Shown: positions 12,045 through 24,439 of the stretch, one piece after another | How positions within the stretch are numbered: position 1 is the stretch's first letter | Layout of the letters: each line of letters starts with the position of its first letter | Assembly: GCF_009730915.1 (NCBI RefSeq) | Contig: NC_052494.1 | Coordinates: 744,001 to 808,000 of the forward strand | DNA length: 64,000 bases | Reading direction: 5' to 3' | DNA from: Dioscorea cayenensis subsp. rotundata | Lineage: Eukaryota > Streptophyta > Magnoliopsida > Dioscoreales > Dioscoreaceae | Position numbers and translations under genes: made by a program | Notes under the pieces: generated by a model | What the model saw: the letters and a program-made list of their open reading frames with translations, nothing else | What the model was told of the DNA's origin: nothing | Database searches by the model: none

Positions 12045-14946
12045 ATGGGTGCTTGCATCTCAACTCCCCACAGAAGGCCTAGATCTCGAAGGAGGTATAT
12101 TATAAGATTCAGAAGATGCCATGGAAAGATATCCGCTTCTGTTCCTGATGCTCCAAGCGCCCATTTTAGCAACAAAGCAAATCACCTGCCAGAATTTGGT
12201 CGGAGCGAATGTGGACACAATGATACTGCTGCTGTGTCTCGTCGAAAGTCTGAAGTTTCGAATTTGACATTCCATCTCACTCAGTTGCAGTGGCATCACA
12301 GCCAGTCTGATGCAAATGGTATAGTGGCCGTCCCTGCATTTCATTATTCCCAGAGCCCACAATTTCTCATGTACTGCTTTTCAACTATTCATGATCTTGT
12401 CAATTTTTTATACAAGCTAGATTGTTTGTTTCCTTAATACAACTTAAAAATCATCATCTGCTTCTTGATCCGAACTTGATGCCCACATGGTAATTGAAAA
12501 CTTGTAGAGGCTTATTTTTTGCTTTTGCTGTAATCCATGTATAGGAATTCATATTCATTTGTCTCATTGGTCTTGGTATTGTGCATTTTAGAATTAATAT
12601 AAAGATCTCTTTTTTCAGTTATCTGCCAAGAAGATGCTTGGTTTGACTCGGTCAGTATTCTGGAGTCTGATTCTGACGATGATTTTAGCAGCGTTCATGG
12701 AGGTATCTCTTTTCTGAAAAGTAAATGAGCAAATTGTTTTTCCTTGACTTATTTACTTATGAATGCTTTCCTAATGTAGACTGTTTTCCGTCCGTAAACA
12801 ACGCAATTGGTACTCAGATACAGCCGTATGAAAATGCTTCACGGTTTGCAGATGCTATCTGTAAGTTTGAGGAAATTTGTGATAGCACTCAGCTTTCATT
12901 GGCAGTTGAACAATATTTCAGAAAAGATGGATGCAGATCTGAGGATCTGATGAACAAAGTTGAATGCAAAGAAGATAATAAACCTTCAGCTTTAAGCCTG
13001 CAAGGCTATGAACCTCCCATGGGAAAGGTCGATGAGGCCAACTCTGGAGCCCAAGTCTTTGAACATTGTATGAAACCAAAAAAAGCTTTAGCAGAAACTC
13101 ATGGAAGTTTTAAAGGATTTAAGGAGTGCAAGACTGATACAGAAGACAAATCTCGAGAGAATTCTTTGATGCAGATGGCATCATCTTGCTTACCTCGGTT
13201 GACTACTTCTGTTAGTTTCACCAATAAAAATCAACAGATTCAAAATGTTAGCTCACCATGTCAAAAGAGAAAGTCAGCAGTCATCAGGCTTTCTTTTAAA
13301 AGAAAATCATATGACGGAGATGAGCCTACTGAAATCTGTAAGTTGCCTGTACTAGTAGTGCCTAAGAGTATGATTTACAGGGATGTAGTTTTTGTTCATT
13401 GTAAAGTGAATCATAGGAAGATGTTTGCAAACAAGTTGATACTTTAATGCTAGTTTTTGCCATCTTTTAATTCAAGATGTTACATTAGTTCTCATTGATA
13501 TTTAATCCCCAGATTATTAAAACTTTATTTTAGTGATTGAAGTGATAACTTGGCTCTTTAAATGGGTATAGGTGCTTCAAAGAAATTCTTGTATCGCCCA
13601 CGAGGTGGTCTCTCAGTCCCATGTTCAATGGGTGAGAAACTGAAGGAAAACTGCTGGTCTGCCCTTGAACCTTCAACCTTTAAGCTGCGAGGAGAAAACT
13701 TTTTCCGGTAAGGACTCCTTGAACACAAAATATTTATTACCTAATTATACCATTTATTTTTCTGAGTTTGCGTAACTAGTCTAGTAGTATCTTTGCAGAG
13801 ATAAGAAAAAATGTCCTGCTCCATGCCATGCTCCATACACTCCTATCGGTGTGGATTTATTTCTCTGTCCTCGCAAAGTAAATCATATTGCTCAGCACAT
13901 TGAGCTTCCAAGCATAAAGGCACACGAGAAAGTTCCCGCACTTCTTATCGTTAATATTCAGGTATGGTTTGTAGGACCAAACTTCCATTCTTAAGAACCT
14001 TGTTAATAATTGGTCATATGCATATCATCTCTTTACATTGCCAGCTGCCTACTTATCCGGCTGCTATGTTCCTCGGTGATAGTGATGGAGAAGGCATGAG
14101 CCTTGTATTATACTTCAAAGTTTCTGAAGATTTTGACAAACTAATTCCATCTCATGTTCAAGATAGTATCAAGGTAATTCCACACATCGATATGTAATCT
14201 CCGAAAAGTAGATGATAGTTCTGAAACTGATTGATGTTTGAATTTCAATATTAATGTGTGTAGAAATTTGTTGACGATGAGATTGAAAAGGTCAAAGGGT
14301 TCCCGCTGGACTCGAACATTCCTTTTAGAGAAAGGTTGAAAATAATGGGCAGGGTTGTTAATCCTGAAGATCTCCATTTAAGTGGTGCAGAAAAGAAGCT
14401 ACTAAATGCTTACAATGAAAAACCAGTACTTTCACGTCCTCAGCATAGTTTCTATGAGGTAAACAACATTGCACTCGTTGTAAACCGAGCAAATCCTTCT
14501 TGCCATTTTCGGGTTCGTATTTGCTGATTGTAATTTTTGGTTATGATCAGGGTTCAAATTACTTTGAGATTGACCTTGACATACATCGGTTTAGTTACAT
14601 TTCAAGAAAGGGACTCGAGGCTTTTCGAGAACGGTTAAAACATGGGATCCTCGATGTTGGCTTGACAATACAGGTAAAGTTTCACATCTTCACATTTTAT
14701 CTTGTTATAATTGATCATATATATATATATCTGCAAGTGTTACTAATATAGTACTTATATTGAAATCTTGATTATGTTTATCTTGAGTATTTCATTGTGG
14801 TATGACTCATTTGCAAAATAATACAGGCACAAAAGCAAGAGGAATTGCCGGAGCAAGTCTTGTGCTGCTTGAGATTAAACAAGATCGATTTTGTTAGCCA
14901 CGGGCAGATACCAACAATCATGACCCTGGGCGATGACCGATCCTGA
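12045..14946 (+). CDS. DUF1336 (EDR2 C-terminal domain-like) protein, 9 coding exons
   Basis: Exons: 12045-12318, 12619-12702, 12780-13337, 13572-13707, 13799-13961, 14045-14173, 14264-14458, 14551-14673, 14827-14946. They join in frame to 593 aa. The start MGACIS is a good N-myristoylation signal with a palmitoylatable Cys at position 4, suggesting membrane attachment. Residues 1 to about 305 are polar, low-conservation sequence. From about residue 306 the DUF1336 domain begins ([20 protein letters not shown]) and continues through [36 protein letters not shown], the [20 protein letters not shown] block and a C-terminal [16 protein letters not shown] block. In EDR2 this domain follows PH and START domains; neither is visible here, so this is the shorter DUF1336 class. 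The biochemical role is unknown; lipid or membrane association is an inference. Leader exons probably lie at about 10090-10480, 11418-11488 and 11932 onward. Confidence 0.9.
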
Positions 14947-15648
14947 GCTCCAGATTTCGTACTCCTCTCCTTCAAATCGACATCACCGGGTCTGCAGAGA
15001 AGAATGCTCGGACGCTTGCAAACCAGTCATCTCCAAGGCTGCACTAGGTATCTGTTAAGTCAAAAAGCCTACATATCATGCAGAATAAGTCATTCAAATC
15101 ATCTTTATTTAATTAACAAGTTGCAAATGTAGTTGGCTTAGTGAAGGGCAAAAATAGATAGGGTCGAAATCCTGGAAATCGAAGAATATTTTTTGTTTCA
15201 CATTGATTTCTTTAAAAAGAATTGAGACATTTCTCACCAATGAAGTACTTCATGTTTGTCCATCATATGTTCTTACTCTAAAACTAAATAAACTCTGTAC
15301 ATGGCTTCGAAATCATTCACACTGCATCTCCAACGGACTTTTAACATTCCGAACATACAAAAAGCCATATGTAGCAAATATGGCTCTGCATATAAAAGAA
15401 AAAAAGTCTTGCTTCCTCATTTCAAAAATGCTCATTTAAACTTTCCGAAAAGCACTGTTTCGTCCATCAACACATATGAACCTCTGAATCTGTCAGTGTT
15501 GTAAAGAATCATCCTTAAGACATAAAAACTCTCACTGGAATGAAATATAAATTTCAACATCAAAGGGTTCTTGATGCAGAAGAGATCACTTTCATCATGG
15601 AATCTTGATGCTCCTCTGTGGTATCTGATGGATGTTTTGCTTGCTTGT
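14947..15648. other. Intergenic space between two convergent genes
   Basis: Holds the 3' UTRs of the plus-strand DUF1336 gene and the minus-strand kinase. No independent gene is seen; the short ORFs here show no family features. Confidence 0.6.
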
Positions 15649-18600
15649 TTATTGGCCTTGCTTTCTTTCTGCAAGAATTATAAAATCAATAGATAAGAAA
15701 AAGGGTGTCAGTGTGTCACTAATTAGCCGCTAGAACTTGTATATCTTGAGATACAGATTACAGTTTTAGATAAAGAAGAATGTGGAAATCCAAACAATAA
15801 GTAGGGGTTGGAGGATTTCCCTTTGTTAATTCAAGAATCTAGAAAGCATTAACTTCGGCAAGCATGATTTCAAAACCATTTTTGTTAATCAAAACAAGGC
15901 TTTTGCTGTTACCTCTTTGTATCCATGATTTACAGTCTGCTTCCTGGATGTGACACACACGTCTCACTAACAATTCATCGATTTTACACGACCGAGACAG
16001 TATAGCACTAGAGAACCCGATTTTCCCTCCTTGATTTTGTTCATCCTGAGAATTACATGACACATCAGCACTCGGTATTTGAATTTATACTGTGAAAAAG
16101 AATGAAACAAGTAAATTATACCAGAATGCTGTGCTTAAATGAGACCGAATCTCTCCCGTATTGATCTCTAGACAATCTATTAGGGCGGTAGAGATCATCG
16201 GCATTAAATGAGTCTTGCTGTTCTAACTGTGTCCAGTGTCTTAACATAGCATTCCTTGAAAGCTCAGATGGCTTTTGAACTCTGGAATTGACTTTGTCTT
16301 TGTAATCTTGTGAGATGCTTAATGATTCCAATTGATTGGTAATATTGTTTCTCAAGCCACATGCATGATCTTCTCTTTGTTTCTTTGCCCATGCAAAGCC
16401 GCTAGACATAGAAACTCGTAAAGGTCCAGAGTCCGACGGATCTTCTTGGGAGAGATTCTTGATGTGTTGATGATCACACCGGAGATTAACTACTGAGGCC
16501 GGCTGTGTATCTACAGAAGCTCTGGATTGGATATTTAGTCTAGGGAGATCTTTATCATAGATTCCGCGACTTTTGATTCTTGGCCCCTGTAAAAATCATG
16601 GAGTCCTTTGAATCATGCTGAAGTTAAAGTATCTAATATCGAAAAATAAATACGATACCTCATATTGATAAGAAAATTCACACAGGCTGTTTGCTTCTCT
16701 TGAAGCTCTGGGTGCTATTGAAGGTTTTCTTGTTGCTTCTAACTCAAGATGCCTTTTGCTGCCTACCTTTTTCCTGTATCACAAGAATAGCAGCATTACT
16801 GATACTGATAAGCACATAATAGATTTCTTTCTCTTTGTTCTTTGAATACAAGATCTTTAGACAGAGAGCATATACAACTTCAAAATATCACTTGAATCAT
16901 TCTTTGAGGTATGAACAGTTTTACTCCATTAAGGTTTCTGATATATATTAGGGTCTGATTAATCTTTCATCAATACAAAGGAAAGAGTATGCTGGCTTAC
17001 CTGTGTGACTCACGTCTTTTAACATCGATCTCTTTAGTAGGTGGGTAGCGAGGTAAACTTGATGGTTCACAAGCTTGAGGCTTTGTTCTAAAATACTACA
17101 GCACAACAGAACCCATCAATAATGAGAATTAAGTTTCATTACACTTCTTTTCCAAAGTTCTATGGACTTAAAAACATAGTTTATAACAAGTGTCTCACAT
17201 TGTTTCACCTTTGAAAACATTCGAAGAGGATTAAAAATTTTCTAAAAAAAAATTTACCTCAGAGGCTAGAGCAGTTGATGCGGAGCCACGCTTGTAAGGT
17301 TCAACAGAGAGAAAAGTTGATAACAAGCTCAATGCACTAGACGATAAGTTCCGAAAATATTCTCCGAGGCAATTCTCATAATTATGCTGAGGCCTGAAGA
17401 GTGTTGTATGGGGTAGTTTTGACTTCTTCCAGTATTCATCCGGTGGTGATCCACACAGCTTGAAAATTTTATGCAGTTGTTCTACCTGACGTTAGTGCAA
17501 AAGAGGTTGAGCATCTATACATATTCAAAACATAGTGAAAAAAACTTATTGTGAATATATACCTCTGTTCTTCCCTGTAAAATAGGCCTACCGAGTAGCA
17601 TTTCCCCGAAAACACAACCAACACTCCATAAATCCACACTTGCTCCATACTCCATTGAACCGAGGAGAAGCTCCGGGGGGCGATACCATAAAGTCACAAC
17701 ACGACAAGTTAACGGTTGTTTGCGCTCAGGATTCAAGAAGTTTGCCAAACCAAAGTCTGCAACTTTGACAATTCCCTCTTCACTCACAAGAAGATTTGCG
17801 CATTTGATGTCTCTATGCATTACGCCGAGCGAATGGCAATGTTCAAGTCCAGATAATATCTGTTGCATGTAACACTTGACCTGCAACTCACATTCATAAG
17901 ATACATGCTGTCTATCAGAAATGAGATTCATGTTGATTATAAAAATATGGGCAAACCTGAGCTTCGGAGAATTGGACAGAAGGAGCTGATACTAGCCCTG
18001 CAAGATCATGTTCCATGTACTCGAAAACTAGATACATGTTACATGAGAGATGAGATGTAATTAATCCTTCCAATTTTATAACATTTGGATGGTCAAGTCT
18101 GCGAAGGATCTGTATTTCCCGTGCCATAAAACGAACACTTTCTGGCTCAAAGTTATCGAATCGAACCTTCTTCAGAGCAACAATTTTTCCGGTGTCCAAA
18201 TTGCGCGCTTTAAACACACTGCTGTATGTACCTTGTCCAATCTAAGGGACAAATGAATGCAATACAATCTAGTCAGAAACCAGTCTACAGAACCAAATGA
18301 ACAATAAAATTTCTGATCAAATGATCTTGAAACATCCACATTTGAACTGATACTTCCAACCTTATCTTCTCATGAAAAGGAAAAATAAATAAATTATTAT
18401 ATTGAAGAAGATAAAGAATTGGCATGCATGCAAAGATTACCCCATGAAGATGTGCAGTTTGATCCACAGAAGCAATGCTGGAAAACAAAAAATAATCAAT
18501 GCATAACACCTCATTCTGATATATATATTGTCTGAAAACTTATGATGATTCTGAAGCCAAAACTCTCATAAATCATGCCCTAATTAAGCCATGAAAAGTA

Positions 18601-19228
18601 CAGACATACAACCCTAATTTCATCTCATAATTTTTTTTTACAATAATTTCACCACTTTCGCACAATAAAGAGAGAGAGAGAATCAAACTTAAATAAACCC
18701 TAAATTTACAACAATGAAAACAAACAGTGAATTTCTCCATTGCTATTTGTAGAAAAGCTTAACAAGTTAACTTCATTTCATATATTCTTCTTCCTTTTTT
18801 TTTAACTGTTAAATTTCACCCAAATTTAAGAAACAAACTTCAACAAACCCTAATAAATTTAGCAAGAATGAAAAAAAAAATACAAAGATTTTCTCCATTA
18901 CCTTCTCTAACTTCTCAAAAGAATCAGCTTTGAGAGGAACCCATCCTTTGATTGCTTCTCCGGCGACAGCACTAAGCCAAGAAGGCCAGCCGGCGGCGAC
19001 CTGCTCGCCTACAACGTGTTTGTGAAAATTCCCCAATCGAAAACTCCTCGAGCTCCCACCATACGAGCTCACCCTCGCGGACTGATCCATTAACTCACTC
19101 CCCACCTTGATTCGATCCCACAGCGACAGCACCGCACCATCCCCCGTTCCCTGCGCCTCCCACGGCCCACCGGACGAATCCAACGCCGGCGTCACCGGCG
19201 CCGCCTTCTTCGACATCACGCACCCCAT
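15649..19228 (-). CDS. CDK-like Ser/Thr protein kinase with myristoylation start (At1g18670/At1g54610-like), 9 exons
   Basis: Exons on the minus strand: 19228-18902, 18241-17957, 17880-17563, 17485-17258, 17095-17001, 16773-16659, 16586-16122, 16045-15913, 15668-15649. All phases match, giving 661 aa. The start MGCVMSKK predicts N-myristoylation. The kinase domain starts at residue 110 with IGQGTYSSVF. Catalytic features are VALKK (Lys133), HRDIK (Asp228), DFGLA (Asp246), and TLWYRPPELLLG in the activation segment. The helix that is PSTAIRE in cell-cycle CDKs reads PESVRFMARE, as in this plant-specific CDKC-like subgroup. After the kinase domain comes a basic, Ser-rich tail. The short last exon gives the end SWIQRERKQGQ. 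If intron 8 is retained, translation runs on to a stop at 15839 instead. Partner and substrate are unknown. Confidence 0.92.
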
Positions 19229-19637
19229 CACCGCTGCCCTACATCCAAAATGCCTCAAAAAAATACACCAAAAAAACCGAGATTTTGAGATTTTAGGACT
19301 TACCAGCAAAGCAAAGAACCCTAAAAAAAGGGAAGCCGGAGCAAAAGAAGGAGAGATCTCAGCTATGGAATGGGAAATCCAACAAATACTTCTAAAAATA
19401 GGAAAAAAGCTGAGATTTTTATCGTTTCTCCACCTTTTCTCCCGATTTTTTTCGCTGTTTTTCGAGGTTTCAGTTGGATTTCTTAGGTTTTGGAGATCAA
19501 GGAGACAGGGATTGAGGATTTTAGTGGGTGAGATGGAGGGGAGAAGGAGGAGGAGGAGGAGGTCGTGGGGTCGGAGATGGCGCCAACGATGGGCTTCGTT
19601 GCCGTTGGAACGTATGAAAGAGCACCCTCTCTCTTTG

Positions 19638-19643
19638 TTTATA
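19638..19643 (-). promoter_or_regulatory. TATA box of the kinase gene
   Basis: On the minus strand the sequence reads TATAAA inside 'gcttataaac', about 410 bases upstream of the ATG. A start near 19610 would give a leader that is purine/CT-rich and otherwise unremarkable. Confidence 0.5.
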
Positions 19644-19701
19644 AGCAATGCTCCACTGATATCCTCACCCTCCATTTTTCACTTTCCACTCATACCCCTT
19701 C

Positions 19702-19737
<36 letters not shown>

Positions 19738-19738
<1 letters not shown>

Positions 19739-20032
19739 GTCCCTCTATTTTGCGTTTTCCGCCTTTTTAGTCTCTCTAATATAAAATCTGTTTTTTTTTG
19801 TCATCGTATTTTCACATTTTTATCTTTTTGGTCCCTATAATTGACTAATCTACTTTTTTTGTCATTCTAACTAATGAATTGGAGGGACAAAAAAAAATAA
19901 AAATGTGTAAATACGAGGATTAAAAAGACGGATTTTACAACTAAAAGACGGAAATGTGCAATTACGAGGACCAAAAAGGCGAATTTTATATTATATGAAC
20001 TAAAAGTGCGAAAAACACAAAATAGAGATACT
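19738..20032. mobile_element. Fold-back MITE inside a (TTA)n microsatellite
   Basis: The left part (starting GGTCCCTCTATTTTG, then 'cctttttagt' and 'taatataaaatc') is an imperfect reverse complement of the right part (ending near 'aaaacacaaaatagaga'). The whole ~295-base unit is a long hairpin with almost no loop. (TTA)n lies immediately left (19703-19735) and (ATT)n shortly right (about 20048-20096), as if the element had landed in a trinucleotide repeat. No transposase is encoded. Confidence 0.7.
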
Positions 20033-20049
20033 ATTTTGATATTTACACC

Positions 20050-20096
<47 letters not shown>

Positions 20097-20956
20097 TGGT
20101 TTTAATTTTAATTTTTTTATTTTGTCAGTATAGAATAAAATGACCCATAGTTTGTGCCTATCTGTTTTGGCTTTGTTGCAATAATTATTAACTATCTTCA
20201 TAATATATACATATATTATTTTATTAGAATATATATAATAAAAATGTAAAAATTTACATTTATGAAAACTTTGTGGTTGTTTAATGTGAGAATTTTATTT
20301 TATTTTATTTTATTATTTTGGTATTTGGCCCATTGGTTTTCTATAAAAGATAATGTTGTAAATAACCAAAGTTGTTCATAGTTACTTAGAACTTTTAAAA
20401 AAACTCATTCTTAAGTAAGTAAAGAAAATGCACTTAAACTCACGCTTGATTTTTGAGATTGAATAGTTAATAAAATTGAGCTCAAGTGATATTATTTGTC
20501 TCGTCAAGTCTTGTGAGCTTGAGAGCTTGTTTTTGTTTTTGTGAGTTGTTGTATTAACAATTAAACATACAATTAAACTATTAAACTTTGATGCATTATT
20601 ATTCTAAATTTAATTTATTATAAATGAGCTTATCATGTTTATCAAGCCAAGCTAGAGTTCGACTTGTTTTTATTATAAACAAATGTTTTTCAAACTCTCA
20701 ATTAGATTGGTTTGACTTGATTTCATCCTATTAAAAGATGAACTCCTCTTACCAACCTCTATCCCTTGAGGGCACCTCCGTTGGTGGTGGAAAATTTTTA
20801 TTACAATTAATATAAATTTATTGGTCAATTTATTTTTAATGAACACTACCAACATTATACTATTAAAATGTAAAGAAAATAAAATAAATATTGAAATTTC
20901 TAGGAAAAATAATTATTGAATAATAAAGTGTTAGAATATCTAGAGTGACACTATAA

Positions 20957-21004
<48 letters not shown>

Positions 21005-23686
21005 TGGAGAGAGATAGATGAAAATTAAAAAAATGAGAATAGAGAATAAAGAGTGGACCATGGAATGTTTACTGTTTAATGTTTGAGCACAAGAATTAAA
21101 AAGTGGTCACATTTTATGGGCAATATTTTATTAGTTTTGGAGTTCATACATGTGAATGAATACAAAGGAATAAACTCATTCTTTGTCATTTACGTGCAAC
21201 AAGATATCATGTGTGACCACAAATAAATAAATAAATAAATAAATATAAAAAAAAATATGAAATGTATGCAAATACTCGTGTGAATTCTAAAATTACATGT
21301 ATATCTTTTTGTTTATTTTTTAGAAATAAAAGCAATTAATGATGGCTCATAATTTTAATTTTTTTTTCGTCTTTGTTGGTGTACTTTTTCTTGGGGGATA
21401 TTAATGTGGTTGGATAAAAAGGTTAAAATGAATATAGCTATTTATTTTTGGGATTAAAATGGATAGTTTTTAGTTAAAAGGTAAAAGTAAATATAGTCAT
21501 TATTTCAGGAGTAATTAATCTTTTTTTTTCTCTTGTAAAATTCTGAGGAAAGAGAAAGTTATATTGTTAAATTTATTTATAATTTTAGATATATCAATAA
21601 AATTTTTTGTGAAACTCATATATGTATAGATTGAAAAATATGAACATGAATAAGAGAAAACTTGAATCTAATGACATACATATAATTATTAGGGAAAATT
21701 ATACTTTTAGTCCTTGATAATGTTTATATAATTATAATATATATATATATATACTTGATAATGTTTATATAATTATATATATATATATATAATTATAAAA
21801 CAAAAGATAAGAAAGAGAAGTTGAAGATGAAGTGGGTGCATTGCATAACAAACCCACAAATGATAGTGCTATAGACTCTTTATTCCACCAACTCTCTTTT
21901 TTCTTTTTGTCCATAAATAAATTATAAAAATAAAGATATTTTTTTTTCTTCTCTTGATCAATTGCACCAAATATTGACAATGAGCTTCCATCAACTTAAA
22001 ACACACACACACACACAGGGGAGATTTGAATGATGTGGATGCTGCTTTCTTTCTCTTGTTTCTAAAAATTCAGATTCATGGTTGAGTTCTCACAAAGCTT
22101 TTCAACAACTTATCCACTTTGCCCCACAAACATCATATGGTCCATGTTTTTCAATACATCACACAATACATCAACATACATTAATTAGTGTGTGTATGTG
22201 ATAGTCTTTGTCTCTCTAGAAAAATAAAAAAATAAAAATAAAGATAAAAACAAAAATATTGATCTCCGTTTATTTTGGTTATATATAATTTAAATAAGTA
22301 ACTAGTAAAAAAAGCCAATGAACTCTTTGTCTATTAGCACTAGATCCTCTACATAAGTTGTTTATGTTCTTGTCGAGAAAATTAGTTTGAATCTCAGCTT
22401 ACGCAAGGTGAGAATACTCAATACATACATGTTGAGATATTAACTCCACAATTGTACACGTCTTTGACTAAACTTATCTATTTTATCAAAAAAATAAAAA
22501 AAAATGTTTGAGTTTTAGAGATGAATTTTGCTATTAAAAAATAGTTTATTTGGACTGCATCTAACCGAATATTAGAGATGGTATAATTTATTTATTTTAA
22601 TTTTTAATTAAAATAATTTAACATACATCATGAAAGCGTAGAATAATTAATATGACTAATAAAAATAAACTAATATATATATATATCAAGAAAACATAGT
22701 CATTACATTGGTTTGCTAAAATGAGAATATTATGGAATAAACTAAAGATTTTTTTTTTTTTAATTTGGTTTAATGGAGAGAGAAATATGGAATATGATTT
22801 AAGTGATAAAAAGGTATATAATTTTTCTTTACATACGATAATTAATATAATAAAATTTAAATTTGTATATACACTAATAGAAGTTTCTTATCTTATTGTA
22901 TAATTTTTTGTTTAAATTTGTTATAATATACTTGCCATTTAGATATATTTATTTCCTTACCTCATCTATTTAGCAACATTATTATTAAATAAATATTCTT
23001 ATGTATAGAAATAAACTTATATATAAACAATCATTTTGATTTATTTAACATATTATTATTTTCTTTGTTCTTCCCCTTGACTATATATATATATATATTT
23101 TAATTGATTATATATATATATATATAAAACTTAAAAGAAAATGATTAAGTAGGTTTCTCTGTGTCATTAATTCATTAATGTATGTTGAAGTCATCATGGA
23201 TGCCTCCTATCAATCCAACACTGTTAGCTTTTGCATGTGCAAATCTTCATTCTTCTTCTTCTTTGCCTTTTGTGGTTCTTCTTACTTTTTGAAGAAGTCA
23301 TTCAATCTAGAACTTGTAATAAAATCATTTGAGCATTTAAAATTCAAATTCTAATTTTCAATAATTATATATATATATATATATATACACCATGTGCCTC
23401 AAACTCTTTCAATTTTCTAAAACAGTCCTTAAAAAATATTTACTATTTTCAAAAATTTTACTTTTAAATTTGAAGTCAATTAAAATTACAAAATTACTTC
23501 TATTTATCTTCATATTCAGTATATTCTTATCTGCACTATTGTTTTTGCTGTCTCTTTTATATTTGAATCATTTCACTTATGTTTAGTGTTATTTTGTGCC
23601 CCTGGTAGTGTCAGAAATATTTTTTTATGACATTTTATTAAATTATTAAAAACATAAGATATATAAAAAAATCTCAAAAAACAAAG

Positions 23687-23717
<31 letters not shown>

Positions 23718-23775
23718 AATAATTAAAAACTCTTTGTATATTTTGATTCTGATAATATAGTTCATCTTTCCTTTT

Positions 23776-23821
<46 letters not shown>

Positions 23822-24180
23822 TTGCAACGTAAAATATAGATAGTGGAGATGATGCACTTGTTCATAAAAGAACAAGAAGATGATAGTTGTAATTACACTA
23901 TAAAACATGCATGAGCTTTTTTTATGGTCATTAGAGACTAATAACTTTATTTGGTCAAAGTCCAATCTAATAACAAATACATCACTAATTAATGAACTCA
24001 TTAAAAAAAAGAAAAAGCTTCTTATGATCTTTTCTTTTCTTTTCTTTTTCTTTCCTTTTTTTTTTTTTAAATATAAACACTTTTGCTTTAACTCTCATTC
24101 TTTTTCCATGAAAAATAATGCTGGGCCATGGGATGCAAGAGAAGAGGAAACAAGGATTTAATTACATATTAAAGAAGACA
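20033..24180. other. Gene-free AT-rich intergenic region
   Basis: No coding features. Contains (TA)n tracts (about 20959-21001, 23696-23716, 23780-23812), an AATA tract near 21225-21243, and a possible tRNA-derived SINE remnant near 22310-22500. The ORFs here are low-complexity Lys/Ile/Phe/Tyr-rich and not credible genes. Confidence 0.6.
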
Positions 24181-24439
24181 CTCCCTTTGTTTATGTATAA
24201 AATGTCCTATTCGTCCCTTTTTATCTGTTTTTTTATTATATTAAAAAATATTTATTATAAATATTTTTCTTTTAAATTTAATCTTCTTTTTAAAATAGTC
24301 ATTGAATATATAGAGTTTGATATATCTAGGTAAAAATATTTAAGAGTAATTTTTGGAAGTTAAGTAAAATTTTTATTAAATGTCATGAACCAAATAACAT
24401 TCGGTTATTCAGGAAATATCTATATATGGATGGAGGGAG
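24181..24439. mobile_element. Stowaway-like MITE
   Basis: The left end reads CTCCCTTTGTTTATG and the right end reads GGATGGAGGGAG, which is the typical inverted Stowaway terminus (CTCCCTCC-type). A TA dinucleotide follows the right end. It is about 259 bases long and has no ORF. Confidence 0.7.

Noticed and set aside
23674-24001. Ile/Tyr-rich ORFs
   Set aside because: Translation of (TA)n microsatellites.
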